Source: Arcticibacter sp.
Lineage (GTDB): Bacteria; Bacteroidota; Bacteroidia; 2-12-FULL-35-15
NCBI GenBank assembly: GCA_021155045.1
Contig: JAJNQB010000019.1
Location: 310,001 to 374,000, forward strand
Direction: 5' to 3'
DNA: 64,000 bases
Positions 1-8,730 of the stretch are shown here, piece after piece (the stretch's first letter is position 1; each line of letters begins with the position of its first letter). The notes beneath the pieces were generated by a model, which saw only the letters and a list, made by a program, of their open reading frames with translations, was not told the origin of the DNA and made no database searches. The translations under genes and the position numbers were made by a program.

Positions 1-2544
1 AAAGAAAAAGAAGAACAAGAAATAATTATTAAAAATGTTCAACCGGTTGAAAAAACGCAAAAGCCAGAAAACTCAACAACTTCTAAATCTAAAAAAACGG
101 AGGACGAAGATGTAATCAAAGCAAAGGCAGAATCGGATGTGAAGTTCAAAGTGGTTGATAAAATAGATTTAACGTCAATCAACTCAAAAACAAAACCTGA
201 CAAAAAAACAAAAGCTAAGAAAGAAGAAGAGGCAAAAGCTAAAATAACGAAAGGGAAATCTAAAAAAACTAAAACAGAAGAAGTTAAAGAAATTGTTGTT
301 GAAGAAAAAGTTGTAGAAGTACCAACGATTATAGAAGATACAACGCCTAAAGAAGAGTTTTACGAAACAAAAATTGAGAAGCTAGAAGGTCCCAAAATTA
401 TGGGTAAAATCGAATTACCTGTTAAAGAGGAACGTAAAAAACCAGTCGCTTCTTCTAATGATAACTCAAAAGACACAAAGAAAAAACGTAAACGTATTAA
501 GAAAAGTTTTGGTGGCAATGTAATAGGTGATAGTTGGAACAAAGAAGGAGGAACAGCCAAACCAACAACAGTGCCTGGGGATAAGCCTAGATTTACACCT
601 GGGGGAGGAAAAGGGAAGTTTCAAAAACACCCAAAAGTTGAACTTACTCCTGACCAAATTCAACAGCAAGTTAAAGAAACACTTGCCCGTTTAAGTGGAG
701 CAGGAAAATCAAAAGCTTCAAAACACCGTAGATCAAAGCGTGATTTGGTGAGTGAGCGTATTCAAGAAGAAGCAGAACAACAAGAAGTAGAAAAAAAGAC
801 AATTAAAGTTACAGAATTTGTATCGGCTAATCAGTTGGCACAAATGATGAATGTTCCTGTAAACGAAATTATTTCTACTTGTATGAGTTTAGGAATGTTT
901 GTTTCTATTAACCAACGATTAGATGCTGAAACTATTGCTATTGTTGCCGAAGAATTCGGTTACAAACTAGAATTTGTAAGTGTTGAAGTACAAGAAGCAA
1001 TCAGAGAAGAAGAAGATAAGCCAGAAGATTTGCTTCCTCGTCCGCCTATTGTAACCGTTATGGGTCACGTAGATCATGGTAAAACATCTTTATTGGACTA
1101 TATCCGTAAAGCAAATGTTATTGCTGGTGAGGCAGGAGGTATTACTCAGCATATTGGTGCATACAGCGTAACATTAGAAAATGGAAAACACATTACTTTC
1201 CTTGATACTCCAGGACACGAAGCGTTTACTGCTATGCGCGCTCGCGGTGCTCAAGTAACAGATATTGCAATTATTGTAGTAGCTGCCGATGATAGTGTAA
1301 TGCCTCAAACGATAGAGGCAATCAACCATGCGCAAGCTGCTGGTGTTCCATTGGTTATTGCAATTAATAAAATAGATAAGCCAGGAGCTAATCCAGATAA
1401 AATTCGTGAAGCATTAGCTAACATGAATATATTGGTTGAAGAATGGGGAGGTAAATTCCAATGTCAAGAAATATCTGCTAAGATGGGTAAGAATATTGAT
1501 GTGTTATTGGAAAAAGTTTTATTAGAAGCTGAATTACTTGACTTAAAAGCAAATCCAAATAAAAATGCTTCCGGTACTGTTATAGAGTCAGAGTTAGATA
1601 AAGGAAGAGGTTATGTAAGTACAATACTTGTGGAAGCAGGAACATTAAGAGTTGGAGATATTTTATTAGCAGGCTGTTATAGTGGTAAAGTAAAAGCTTT
1701 ACATAACGAACGTGGACAGGTGGTTGATGAAGTAGGACCAGCAACCCCGGTATCATTGCTTGGTTTAAGTGGAGCGCCACAATCGGGAGATAAATTCCAT
1801 GTGATGCAAGATGAGCGTGAAGCAAGAGAGATTGCATCAAAACGTTTACAATTGCAACGTGAACAAGGAATACGTACACAAAAACATATTACTCTTGATG
1901 AAATCGGAAGACGATTAGCAATTGGAGATTTCAAAGAATTAAATGTAATTGTAAAAGGTGATGTGGATGGTTCTGTGGAAGCATTATCGGATTCATTACA
2001 AAAACTTTCTACTGATAAAGTACAAGTAAAAATTGTGCATAAAGCAGTAGGCGCTATTTCTGAATCAGATGTGTTATTAGCATCTGCATCCAATGCTATT
2101 ATTATTGGTTTCCAAGTGCGACCAACAGTAAGTGCACGTAAAATTGCAGAAACAGAACAAATAGATATTCGTTTGTATTCAATTATTTACAAAGCAATTG
2201 AAGAAATAAAAGCGGCAATGGAAGGTATGCTTGCTCCTGAGTTTGAAGAGAAAGTAGTTTGTAACATTGAAATACGTGAAGTATTTAATATTACAAAAGT
2301 AGGAACCATTGCAGGTTGTTATGTGCTTGATGGAAAAGTAACACGAAATACTAAAGTTCGTATTATACGCGATGGAATTGTGGTTCATTCAGGGGAATTA
2401 GGTTCTTTAAAACGTTTTAAAGATGATGTAAAAGAAGTAACCAAAGGATTTGAGTGTGGATTAAACATTGCTAATTACAACGATATTAAAGTTGCTGATA
2501 TTATTGAAGGATATGATATGGTGGAGGTGAAAGCTAAATTGTAA
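1..2544 (+). CDS. infB: Translation initiation factor IF-2 (5' end outside window)
   Basis: GTPase that delivers initiator tRNA to the 30S subunit and drives 50S joining. The frame is open from the first base, so the start lies upstream; 847 codons are visible. Visible residues 1 to about 240 are a Lys/Glu-rich low-complexity extension, as is common in this phylum. An IF2_N helical module follows at about 268-325. The G domain shows G1 GHVDHGKT (355-362), G3 DTPGHE (402-407) and G4 NKID (456-459). The beta-barrel and C-terminal tRNA-binding domains run to the stop and look intact. A GTG at 139 is in frame but lies inside the acidic/basic extension and is not the true start. A strong terminator follows directly, so this is the last gene of its operon. 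Confidence 0.97.
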   Translation, partial: KEKEEQEIIIKNVQPVEKTQKPENSTTSKSKKTEDEDVIKAKAESDVKFKVVDKIDLTSINSKTKPDKKTKAKKEEEAKAKITKGKSKKTKTEEVKEIVVEEKVVEVPTIIEDTTPKEEFYETKIEKLEGPKIMGKIELPVKEERKKPVASSNDNSKDTKKKRKRIKKSFGGNVIGDSWNKEGGTAKPTTVPGDKPRFTPGGGKGKFQKHPKVELTPDQIQQQVKETLARLSGAGKSKASKHRRSKRDLVSERIQEEAEQQEVEKKTIKVTEFVSANQLAQMMNVPVNEIISTCMSLGMFVSINQRLDAETIAIVAEEFGYKLEFVSVEVQEAIREEEDKPEDLLPRPPIVTVMGHVDHGKTSLLDYIRKANVIAGEAGGITQHIGAYSVTLENGKHITFLDTPGHEAFTAMRARGAQVTDIAIIVVAADDSVMPQTIEAINHAQAAGVPLVIAINKIDKPGANPDKIREALANMNILVEEWGGKFQCQEISAKMGKNIDVLLEKVLLEAELLDLKANPNKNASGTVIESELDKGRGYVSTILVEAGTLRVGDILLAGCYSGKVKALHNERGQVVDEVGPATPVSLLGLSGAPQSGDKFHVMQDEREAREIASKRLQLQREQGIRTQKHITLDEIGRRLAIGDFKELNVIVKGDVDGSVEALSDSLQKLSTDKVQVKIVHKAVGAISESDVLLASASNAIIIGFQVRPTVSARKIAETEQIDIRLYSIIYKAIEEIKAAMEGMLAPEFEEKVVCNIEIREVFNITKVGTIAGCYVLDGKVTRNTKVRIIRDGIVVHSGELGSLKRFKDDVKEVTKGFECGLNIANYNDIKVADIIEGYDMVEVKAKL

Positions 2545-2562
2545 ATTTTTTTTATAACAAAT

Positions 2563-2597
2563 AAAAACGCTTTTTGCTTTTTGCAAAAGGCGTTTTT
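2563..2597 (+). terminator. Rho-independent terminator of infB
   Basis: Arms AAAAACGC and GCGTTTTT enclose a further GC/AT stem (TTTTTGC/GCAAAAG) about 20 bases after the infB stop, followed by a T-rich tract. Confidence 0.85.
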
Positions 2598-2624
2598 GTT
2601 TTATTATTTGTACTGATTTTCCTC

Positions 2625-2646
2625 GTCAGTTCAAGCTTGTCGAGAA
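2625..2646. repeat. Short copy of a dispersed GTTCGAG/TCGAGAA element
   Basis: GTCAGTTCAAGC followed by TTGTCGAGAA resembles one arm of the larger inverted-repeat element at 13227-13325 (GTCAGTTCGAG ... TGTCGAGAA), with the middle deleted. It looks like a remnant of an intergenic repeat family. Only a genome-wide search could confirm the family. Confidence 0.4.
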
Positions 2647-2780
2647 TATGCAGTAGGGTTTAATGTAAATTTTATGTACTACTGCGAGAGATTTCTTTGG
2701 ATGAAAAACCCTTACAATGATACACATACAAACTTTTAGGAAGATTCAAAAAATTCTTTGGGGTTGATGTATTTAATAAA

Positions 2781-2810
2781 AAAACGCTATGAAATTTTTC
2801 ATAGCGTTTT
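2781..2810 (-). terminator. Terminator of the 2834-4633 gene, probably bidirectional
   Basis: A 14-bp perfect stem (AAAACGCTATGAAA / TTTCATAGCGTTTT) with a 2-base gap lies 24 bases past the stop of the minus-strand gene. T/A tracts on both sides would also let it stop read-through from infB. Confidence 0.85.
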
Positions 2811-2833
2811 AAATTTTTATTTAAGAGGAGCGC

Positions 2834-4633
2834 TTACCCTTTTCTAATCAACTGAATATATCCAGTTGTGCTGTAATCTTTAGTAGTTACAGAAATAGCT
2901 TTTAATATAAAATAGTAAGTACCATCAGTACAAATTACACCAGCAGTTGTGCGACCATCCCATTTTTCTCCTGCATTTTCAGATGAAAACACTTTTAATC
3001 CCCAGCGATCATAAATTTCTAATTTGTATTCTTTTAAACCGCCACTAGTGATAAAGAATAAATCGTTGATATTATCTCCATCGGGTGTGAATACGTTCGG
3101 TATGTATATAAAATCATTACCATCAATAAATACAGTATAACAAATTTGGTCAGAACAACCATTATTGCTTGCTGTTAAACAAACATTCTGTGGTCCATTA
3201 CTTCCAAAAGTATGAGAAGGATTTTGAGATGTAGAAGTTCCACCATCACCAAAATCCCATAACCAAGAGTTTACTGGTGCTGTACTTAAATCTGTAAAAT
3301 TCATTGTAAATCCAGTAGAAGCAGTATCAAATGCCGCTGTAGGAACAGAATTAACTGTTACTGAACAAGATGCTAAATTTGATGCACAGCCTAAAGCGCT
3401 TGCAGCACTTACTGTTATTGGTCCTGAAATGCTACCAAAATCTACATTGATAGAACTAGTTCCTTGTCCTGAAGTGATGGTTGAACCTCCTGGTACTGTC
3501 CAAGTATATGTTCCGCTACTTCCTGTTGCAGTGTATATTACACCTGTACTATTTGCACACACATCGTTACAAGCAAATGTAGGAGTGTTTGGTTTTATAC
3601 GAGCAAGTGCATAAGGTGAATTTGTAAAATCTGCCCAATTTACTTTTAATACATCATTCAACGGAACACCAGCAGTTGCTGTAACCGTTCCCATATTATT
3701 CCAAAGAGTAGCAGTAGGAGTATTCCATTGTGCCATTCCATCCCAACCACCATCAGCAGTTTGGTTATAAAAAATATCAATGTTTGCATTGTCTGTTCCA
3801 GCAGCACGGTTTATTTCATGATAGAATAAATTGTTTACAGTACACATTGTTGTATCTAATGCAGCAGTGTTAAAGCCATCTGTAGTTGCGTCATTATTTC
3901 CTAAACGTGCTGTGTAAGTGTTAGCCGCTGTAGAAGCTGGAGTGATTACAACTGGGCGGTAACGTGTTGTTACAACACTTGAACCAGTTGGATACAAATA
4001 AGCAGAAGCTGTATTTGTAACACGAGATAATCTTCCTCCAACACTACTACTTACATAACCTTCGCTACCAACAGTTGTGCTATTTGTTATAGCAGCTGTA
4101 GAAGGATTTAATACAAACATAGTATTTGTAAGTGTTTCTAGCTCTCTGTCGTTGATGGTAAGTATTCCGCTTGCTCCGATGTTAGCATTTACACCTTGCA
4201 ATGTTTTTTTCTTGTTTGCTGCAACACCTGTTCCTGTTAATACCAAGTTGTTGAAAGTAGTAACCGTTGCATTGGTTGTGGTAATGTTTTGTTGAAGATT
4301 CCCGTTTAATGTAACAGTACTTGTTCCTGCAGTAAATGTAGCACTGTTGCTCCAATCCTGCTCTACAAAATATTGTCCGTTACCTTGCATGGTTGAACCG
4401 TTGGTCAAAAAAACTGTTCCAGGTGTCCCGCTGTTGGCAACAGTAATTGTTCCATCATTTGTTAAAGATGCGGTAGCGCCATCGTTTTGGAAACCACCAT
4501 TTACTTGTACAACAGCACCTGTTGCAGCAAAAACTGTAGCACCATTGTTAAAGAAAATTGTTTGTGCTTTTGTGCTGAATCCAATAGCAATAAGCATAAG
4601 CAAACCTGTAGTTTTTATAGTAATTTTATTCAT
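2834..4633 (-). CDS. Secreted PKD protein with gliding-motility-associated (type B) C-terminal domain
   Basis: A 599-residue exported protein. Residues 1-24 are a Sec signal peptide ending KAQ. A long Thr/Asn/Ala-rich beta region (about 25-350) has no clear catalytic motif. An Ig-like stretch follows, then one PKD domain (about 432-502, with WDFGDGG and NPSHTF). The last 95 residues are a CHU_C/TIGR04131-type domain: FTPDGDNINDLF, IYDRWG, WDGRT and a final YIQLIRKG. That domain marks cargo of the type IX secretion system that usually needs a PorP/SprF partner; no such partner gene is adjacent. A surface adhesin or matrix role is inferred from architecture only. Start is ATG at 4633 and a terminator follows. 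Confidence 0.88.
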   Translation of the reverse strand: MNKITIKTTGLLMLIAIGFSTKAQTIFFNNGATVFAATGAVVQVNGGFQNDGATASLTNDGTITVANSGTPGTVFLTNGSTMQGNGQYFVEQDWSNSATFTAGTSTVTLNGNLQQNITTTNATVTTFNNLVLTGTGVAANKKKTLQGVNANIGASGILTINDRELETLTNTMFVLNPSTAAITNSTTVGSEGYVSSSVGGRLSRVTNTASAYLYPTGSSVVTTRYRPVVITPASTAANTYTARLGNNDATTDGFNTAALDTTMCTVNNLFYHEINRAAGTDNANIDIFYNQTADGGWDGMAQWNTPTATLWNNMGTVTATAGVPLNDVLKVNWADFTNSPYALARIKPNTPTFACNDVCANSTGVIYTATGSSGTYTWTVPGGSTITSGQGTSSINVDFGSISGPITVSAASALGCASNLASCSVTVNSVPTAAFDTASTGFTMNFTDLSTAPVNSWLWDFGDGGTSTSQNPSHTFGSNGPQNVCLTASNNGCSDQICYTVFIDGNDFIYIPNVFTPDGDNINDLFFITSGGLKEYKLEIYDRWGLKVFSSENAGEKWDGRTTAGVICTDGTYYFILKAISVTTKDYSTTGYIQLIRKG

Positions 4634-4753
4634 GTGTAAATATTTTTTTTAGTTGTTACATGGAATACGATACGCCATTTTCATTGGTGTTTGTTCACTT
4701 TTGGCACATGGTTATTTCATGTTCGAATAAGTTTAGTTTATCGTCAATACACA

Positions 4754-4785
4754 CAAATTTAAGTCAAAATATGTCATTAATGCAA
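4754..4785 (-). promoter_or_regulatory. Bacteroidota-type promoter for the 2834-4633 gene
   Basis: Read on the minus strand there is TTG (4785-4783), a 21-base spacer, then TAAATTTG (4761-4754). This matches the -33 TTG / -7 TAnnTTTG consensus of the housekeeping sigma factor in this phylum. It would place the transcript start roughly 110 bases before the ATG. A second TAAATTTG at 4790-4783 overlaps the -33 box and has no good upstream element. Confidence 0.5.
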
Positions 4786-4893
4786 ATTTATTGTCAAAAA
4801 AATGAAAGATGGCTGCTTTTAAGAAAAAGGGATGGTTTATTGGATAATATTAAACCCAATTTAGGAGTGTATTTTTAAAGTAGTAATGGTTAT

Positions 4894-4920
4894 GAGATGG
4901 CTTCGTTCCTCACAATGACA
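4894..4920. repeat. REP-like intergenic sequence
   Basis: GAGATGGCTTCGTTCCTC followed by ACAATGACA resembles short dispersed intergenic sequences of the form GATTGCTTCGTTCCTCGCAATGAC known from many bacterial genomes. Only one good copy is visible; 2686-2715 may be a decayed relative. Confidence 0.3.
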
Positions 4921-5006
4921 AAGATTAGACATTATATTTCGTTTGCACATTTTAATAGAAAGGTTTGAAATGTTAATTTTAAACCACATCTTAGAGTGTA
5001 GCCCCC

Positions 5007-6062
5007 CTAGCGCTCTTTTTTAATAGGATTAATTTTTAATGGGTTTTCGCTAATTTCAGAGTGAATTTTACGGGTTTTGCAAATATCAATAGCGCTATAA
5101 ACTGCATTACGGAAGGATTGTTCGTTAGCAATTCCTTTTCCTGCAATATCATAAGCTGTTCCATGGTCAGGAGATGTTCTTACTATTGGTAAACCAGCAG
5201 TATAATTTACTCCATCGCCAAAAGCTAATGCTTTAAAACCAACCAAACCTTGGTCGTGATACATGGCTAAAACAGCATCAAATTCATTATAAGAACCTTT
5301 TCCAAAAAAGCCGTCAGCAGCATAAGGTCCATAGACCATTACATTTTCTTCTTTTGCTTTATTTATAGCAGGAATGATTATCGTTTGTTCTTCATTTCCA
5401 ATTAAACCATTATCACTAGCATGTGGATTTAAACCCAATACAGCAATTTTTGGTTTGCGAATGGAAAAATCTTGAATCAATGATTTATTTAGGATATGTA
5501 ATTTTTTTACAATTTTTTCGATGCTTAAATTTTCTGCTACTTTGTTTAATGGAAGGTGTCCTGTAACCAATGCAACTCTTAAATTTTCTTTCATTAAAAT
5601 CATCAAGCTGCTTCCTTTATCAAAAACTTCATCTAAATATTCGGTATGTCCTGGGAACTTGAAAGTATCAGATTGAATGTTTTGTTTGTTGATGGGTGCA
5701 GTAACTAATGCATGGATTTTATTTTGTTGTAATGCTTGTGTTGCAGCTTCAAGAGATTTAAAAGCGTATTGCCCGCCAATAGCAGTCTGTTGTCCTAGTT
5801 CAATATTTATTTCTTCATCATATACATTAATAAGGTTTGCGCGTTTAGGGTTTGCTTCGTTAATATCCCGAATCACATTAAAACTAAAATCTTCAATGTT
5901 TAATGCCTTGCGATGATATGACGCTGTTTTTTGAGAACCAAAAACCACAGGTGTGCATAATTCCAGCATTTGAGGATCAAGAAATGTTTTGATAATTATT
6001 TCCAACCCAATTCCATTTACATCTCCTTGTGTGATTCCTATTATAATTTTTTCGTCTGACAT
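5007..6062 (-). CDS. pdxA: 4-hydroxythreonine-4-phosphate dehydrogenase
   Basis: Oxidises 4-phosphohydroxy-L-threonine with NAD in pyridoxal 5'-phosphate synthesis (the DXP-dependent route); the product reacts further through PdxJ. At 351 residues it is slightly longer than E. coli PdxA. Visible hallmarks are the N-terminal GITQGDVNGIG, the substrate-binding GHTEYL (138-143), metal-ligand histidines H169 (in GHLPL), H214 (in NPHA) and H269 (in YHDQG), and the C-terminal RTSPDHGTAYDIAG. The histidine spacing matches E. coli H166/H211/H266. Start is ATG, 18 bases after the stop of the unknown gene at 6081-7211, so it is probably the last gene of a pepA-unknown-pdxA operon. The metabolic link to the first two genes is not evident. 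Confidence 0.96.
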   Translation of the reverse strand: MSDEKIIIGITQGDVNGIGLEIIIKTFLDPQMLELCTPVVFGSQKTASYHRKALNIEDFSFNVIRDINEANPKRANLINVYDEEINIELGQQTAIGGQYAFKSLEAATQALQQNKIHALVTAPINKQNIQSDTFKFPGHTEYLDEVFDKGSSLMILMKENLRVALVTGHLPLNKVAENLSIEKIVKKLHILNKSLIQDFSIRKPKIAVLGLNPHASDNGLIGNEEQTIIIPAINKAKEENVMVYGPYAADGFFGKGSYNEFDAVLAMYHDQGLVGFKALAFGDGVNYTAGLPIVRTSPDHGTAYDIAGKGIANEQSFRNAVYSAIDICKTRKIHSEISENPLKINPIKKER

Positions 6063-6080
6063 GATTTTATTTTAAAATAA

Positions 6081-7211
6081 TTATTCTTCTACCCAGCCAA
6101 TAATACTAATTAAAGATGAACATTCAAGATTCATCCATTTTTGAGTTATGTTATTCCATACTACTATTCCTTGTGGATAACGTTCTGTTCCGATTACCAA
6201 TTCAAAAGGAAAGGCAGCGTAACCACCTGTTGTTACTGCATTATCGGTATTACACCATTTTTTCCCGATGTCGTTATTTTGGTATTTTACTATTCTACCA
6301 TACTTTGGGTTTTCATCTGATTCAACCGAAAAATCATTTCCAACATTTTCAAAAATTAATTTATCTGCTTTCTTTTTTGTTAAATCAATCAAATATTTTC
6401 CTTTTGCACAGGAGTATAGAATGTTTCCATCGGCTGCTAAGGTAAAAAAATCATTTTTTGCTGTTGCAGGAACTTCAGTAATATCAGCAATTTTTTCAAC
6501 ATTTTTGTTTAACCCAACTTTATATATGCTCAACATGGTTTGTCCTTTCGGAAAATTTGCATATAAAAAAGAGGCGTTATTTATCCAAAAAATTGGGAAC
6601 TTACGCTTTACATCATCACCCAATAGTGGTTGTGGTTGACCGAATCCAGCATCTTTTATCAAAACATCTTTTTTTCCTGAAATGTAATATGCGGTAATAT
6701 TATTGGGTTTAGAAATTTCATCTACTTCTACATCAGGTCTTGGTCGAGGGTTGTAGTTTGCATTTTCAACTTTTTGATAATTGTTGGTTTGCGTATTTAA
6801 TATGGAGTAATATTTACCTTTAAAGATATCATTGGTATAAAAAATTAAACTGTCGCCCGAAGCTTTTATAAATTCGCCTCTATCGGGCACAACTATTTTT
6901 TGAGTTTTTAAGTCAATTACATTTCCAATTCCTGTGATGATATATCTATTTTTATAAATAAAATTTTTGCCGATATCAAATCGAATAAAATCAGCTTTTG
7001 TTTTTTCGTTTTTTGAAGGAACGCTCATAATCACTTTTCGTTCGGTCATCACACCATTTAAAAAAGTGTAGCTAACAATATTTTGTAAATAATTGGTAGC
7101 GGCTCTGCCATCGTATTCGGCAATAATAAGAGATACTTTTTTTTGTGCAAAAAGTGTGTTGCAACAAAAAAGAAAAATTAAAAAAAATATTTTGTAGAAA
7201 TTGTTTTTCAA
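6081..7211 (-). CDS. Exported protein of unknown function, probably beta-propeller-like, TTG start
   Basis: A 376-residue protein that I cannot assign to a named family. Residues 1-22 are a Sec signal peptide ending LFAQ, so it is predicted periplasmic or surface-exposed. The body is beta-rich with recurring hydrophobic-x-Asp/Gly motifs (NRYIITGIGNVIDL, GNILYSCAKGKYLIDL), suggesting a propeller of WD40/PD40 type. No lipobox, membrane segment or sorting domain is present. The only plausible start is TTG: the signal peptide begins right there, and an in-frame stop lies about 10 bases upstream. It sits 5 bases after pepA and 18 before pdxA, so it is very likely co-transcribed with them. Confidence 0.8.
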   Translation of the reverse strand: MKNNFYKIFFLIFLFCCNTLFAQKKVSLIIAEYDGRAATNYLQNIVSYTFLNGVMTERKVIMSVPSKNEKTKADFIRFDIGKNFIYKNRYIITGIGNVIDLKTQKIVVPDRGEFIKASGDSLIFYTNDIFKGKYYSILNTQTNNYQKVENANYNPRPRPDVEVDEISKPNNITAYYISGKKDVLIKDAGFGQPQPLLGDDVKRKFPIFWINNASFLYANFPKGQTMLSIYKVGLNKNVEKIADITEVPATAKNDFFTLAADGNILYSCAKGKYLIDLTKKKADKLIFENVGNDFSVESDENPKYGRIVKYQNNDIGKKWCNTDNAVTTGGYAAFPFELVIGTERYPQGIVVWNNITQKWMNLECSSLISIIGWVEE

Positions 7212-7216
7212 ACGAA

Positions 7217-8644
7217 TTACTTATTTTTTAAAAAGTCGAACAGCAATCGTACACCAACACCTGTGCCACCTTTTCCTCTGTATGTATTTTTTGCAGTAAG
7301 GAATGCTGGTCCGGCAATATCAAAATGCATCCAAGGATAATTTGTGTAACGCGCTAAAAATTTTCCTGCAGTGATAGCACCAGCGTAAGGTCCTCCGATA
7401 TTTTTCATGTCGGCAATGTCTGATTTCAATAAGTCATCGTAATCATCCCAGAAAGGCATTTCTGCCAGTCGTTCGTAAGTTTTATTTCCGCTGTTGGCTA
7501 ATTGTTTTTTAGTTTTTGCATCGGCATTTCCCATTGCAACAATTCCTGATGTTCCAATGGCAGCTACTGCAGCACCTGTTAATGTTGCTAAATCAATCAC
7601 CAATTCTGGATTATATTTTTGAGCATAAGACAAAGCATCTGCTAAAATCATTCTTCCTTCAGCGTCAGCATTTAGCATTTCCACTGTCATGCCATTATAC
7701 ATAGTAATTACATCTCCTGGCACATAAGCATTTTCGCCTGGTCTGTTATCCGTTGCTGGAACAATCCCAATTACATAAACAGGGAGTTTTGCTTTTGCAA
7801 CAGCATACATTGTTGCACCCACAGCAGCAGAACCAGCCATATCACTTTTCATCAAATCCATACTGTTTGGCGTTGGTTTTAAACTTACTCCTCCTGTATC
7901 ATATACAACTCCCTTCCCAACTAAAATAACAGGTTTTTTGTTTTTTGCATTTTTAGGTTTATATTCCATAATACTAAATGTAGGCGGTTCAATGCTTCCA
8001 AGATTAACAGAAAGCAATCCACCCATTTTAAGTGCTTTTATTTTTGCTTTGTTAAATACTTCTACATTAAATCCTGCTTCTTTACCAAGTTTTTGAAATT
8101 CTTTCGAAAGCTGTGTAGCTGTTAAAAAGCTTACTGGTTCGTTTACCAATGTGCGAGCTATTTGAGTAGCATCAACAACAACTTGTAATTCATTAATTTC
8201 TTTGTCAGAAATTTTTTTACTGATTACATGAATGTTTTTTAAACTGTTATTTTCTTTTTTGCTTTTGTATTTTAAAAATTGATAATTGCTCAATGCTAAA
8301 CCTTCAGTAAAAGCTAATGTTTCTTCTGCTTTCGATTCGCAATCAATAATTGTAATGGCTGAAATTTTTAAATCGGAAATATGAGCATGAACAGCACAAG
8401 CTGCTTTTCGTAATGCTTCCAATGTTAAATACTGTTCTGCTTTTTTATCAATTATCTGAACGATAATATAGCGATTCAATTGATTGATGCAAACAAAATT
8501 TTTATTTAATTTTTCTGTTTGATTATTTATATAGCTTATTTCATCTTTCGATAATCCGTAAGAACTATAATTTGTTTTTTTACTATCCAACAAAATGATG
8601 TTTTCGTTGTTTTTAATTGCAGCTATTTTAGAGATTGTTGTCAT
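7217..8644 (-). CDS. pepA: Leucyl aminopeptidase, family M17
   Basis: Cytosolic two-metal aminopeptidase of the leucine aminopeptidase family. I use the ATG at 8644 (protein begins MTTISK; 475 residues), because the frame's earlier start is a TTG within AT-rich upstream sequence and adds a non-homologous tail. Metal and catalytic residues are all seen in the C-terminal domain: K244 and D249 in VGKGVVYDTGG, K256, D268 in KSDMAGS, and D327, E329 and R331 in NADAEGR (family consensus NTDAEGR; Thr to Ala at a non-ligand position). The N-terminal domain (1-160) is weakly conserved, as is usual. First gene of a likely three-gene minus-strand operon and divergent from mqnC. Confidence 0.94.
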   Translation of the reverse strand: MTTISKIAAIKNNENIILLDSKKTNYSSYGLSKDEISYINNQTEKLNKNFVCINQLNRYIIVQIIDKKAEQYLTLEALRKAACAVHAHISDLKISAITIIDCESKAEETLAFTEGLALSNYQFLKYKSKKENNSLKNIHVISKKISDKEINELQVVVDATQIARTLVNEPVSFLTATQLSKEFQKLGKEAGFNVEVFNKAKIKALKMGGLLSVNLGSIEPPTFSIMEYKPKNAKNKKPVILVGKGVVYDTGGVSLKPTPNSMDLMKSDMAGSAAVGATMYAVAKAKLPVYVIGIVPATDNRPGENAYVPGDVITMYNGMTVEMLNADAEGRMILADALSYAQKYNPELVIDLATLTGAAVAAIGTSGIVAMGNADAKTKKQLANSGNKTYERLAEMPFWDDYDDLLKSDIADMKNIGGPYAGAITAGKFLARYTNYPWMHFDIAGPAFLTAKNTYRGKGGTGVGVRLLFDFLKNK

Positions 8645-8730
8645 TAATAATTTGTATTTTTGAGAACCGTAAATGTAAAAAAAGAAAATCAATTTATTTT
8701 TTCTTTTTATTAACTGAAAAATAGCTCAAA

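Larger units (their letters stand above)
4634..5006. other. Intergenic region, 373 bp
   Basis: Lies between two minus-strand genes. It holds a candidate minus-strand promoter (4754-4785) for the 2834-4633 gene and a short repeat-like sequence (4894-4920). A 72-codon plus-strand frame at 4660-4878 has no family resemblance and I do not treat it as a gene. No clear terminator for pdxA is visible. Confidence 0.6.

Noticed and set aside
1677..2093. 138-codon minus-strand frame within infB
   Set aside because: Lies fully inside the well-conserved IF-2 coding region with Ser/Thr/Cys-rich noise-like translation.
4660..4878. 72-codon plus-strand frame in the 373-bp intergenic region
   Set aside because: No recognisable domain and no promoter; it covers the minus-strand promoter of the neighbouring gene.
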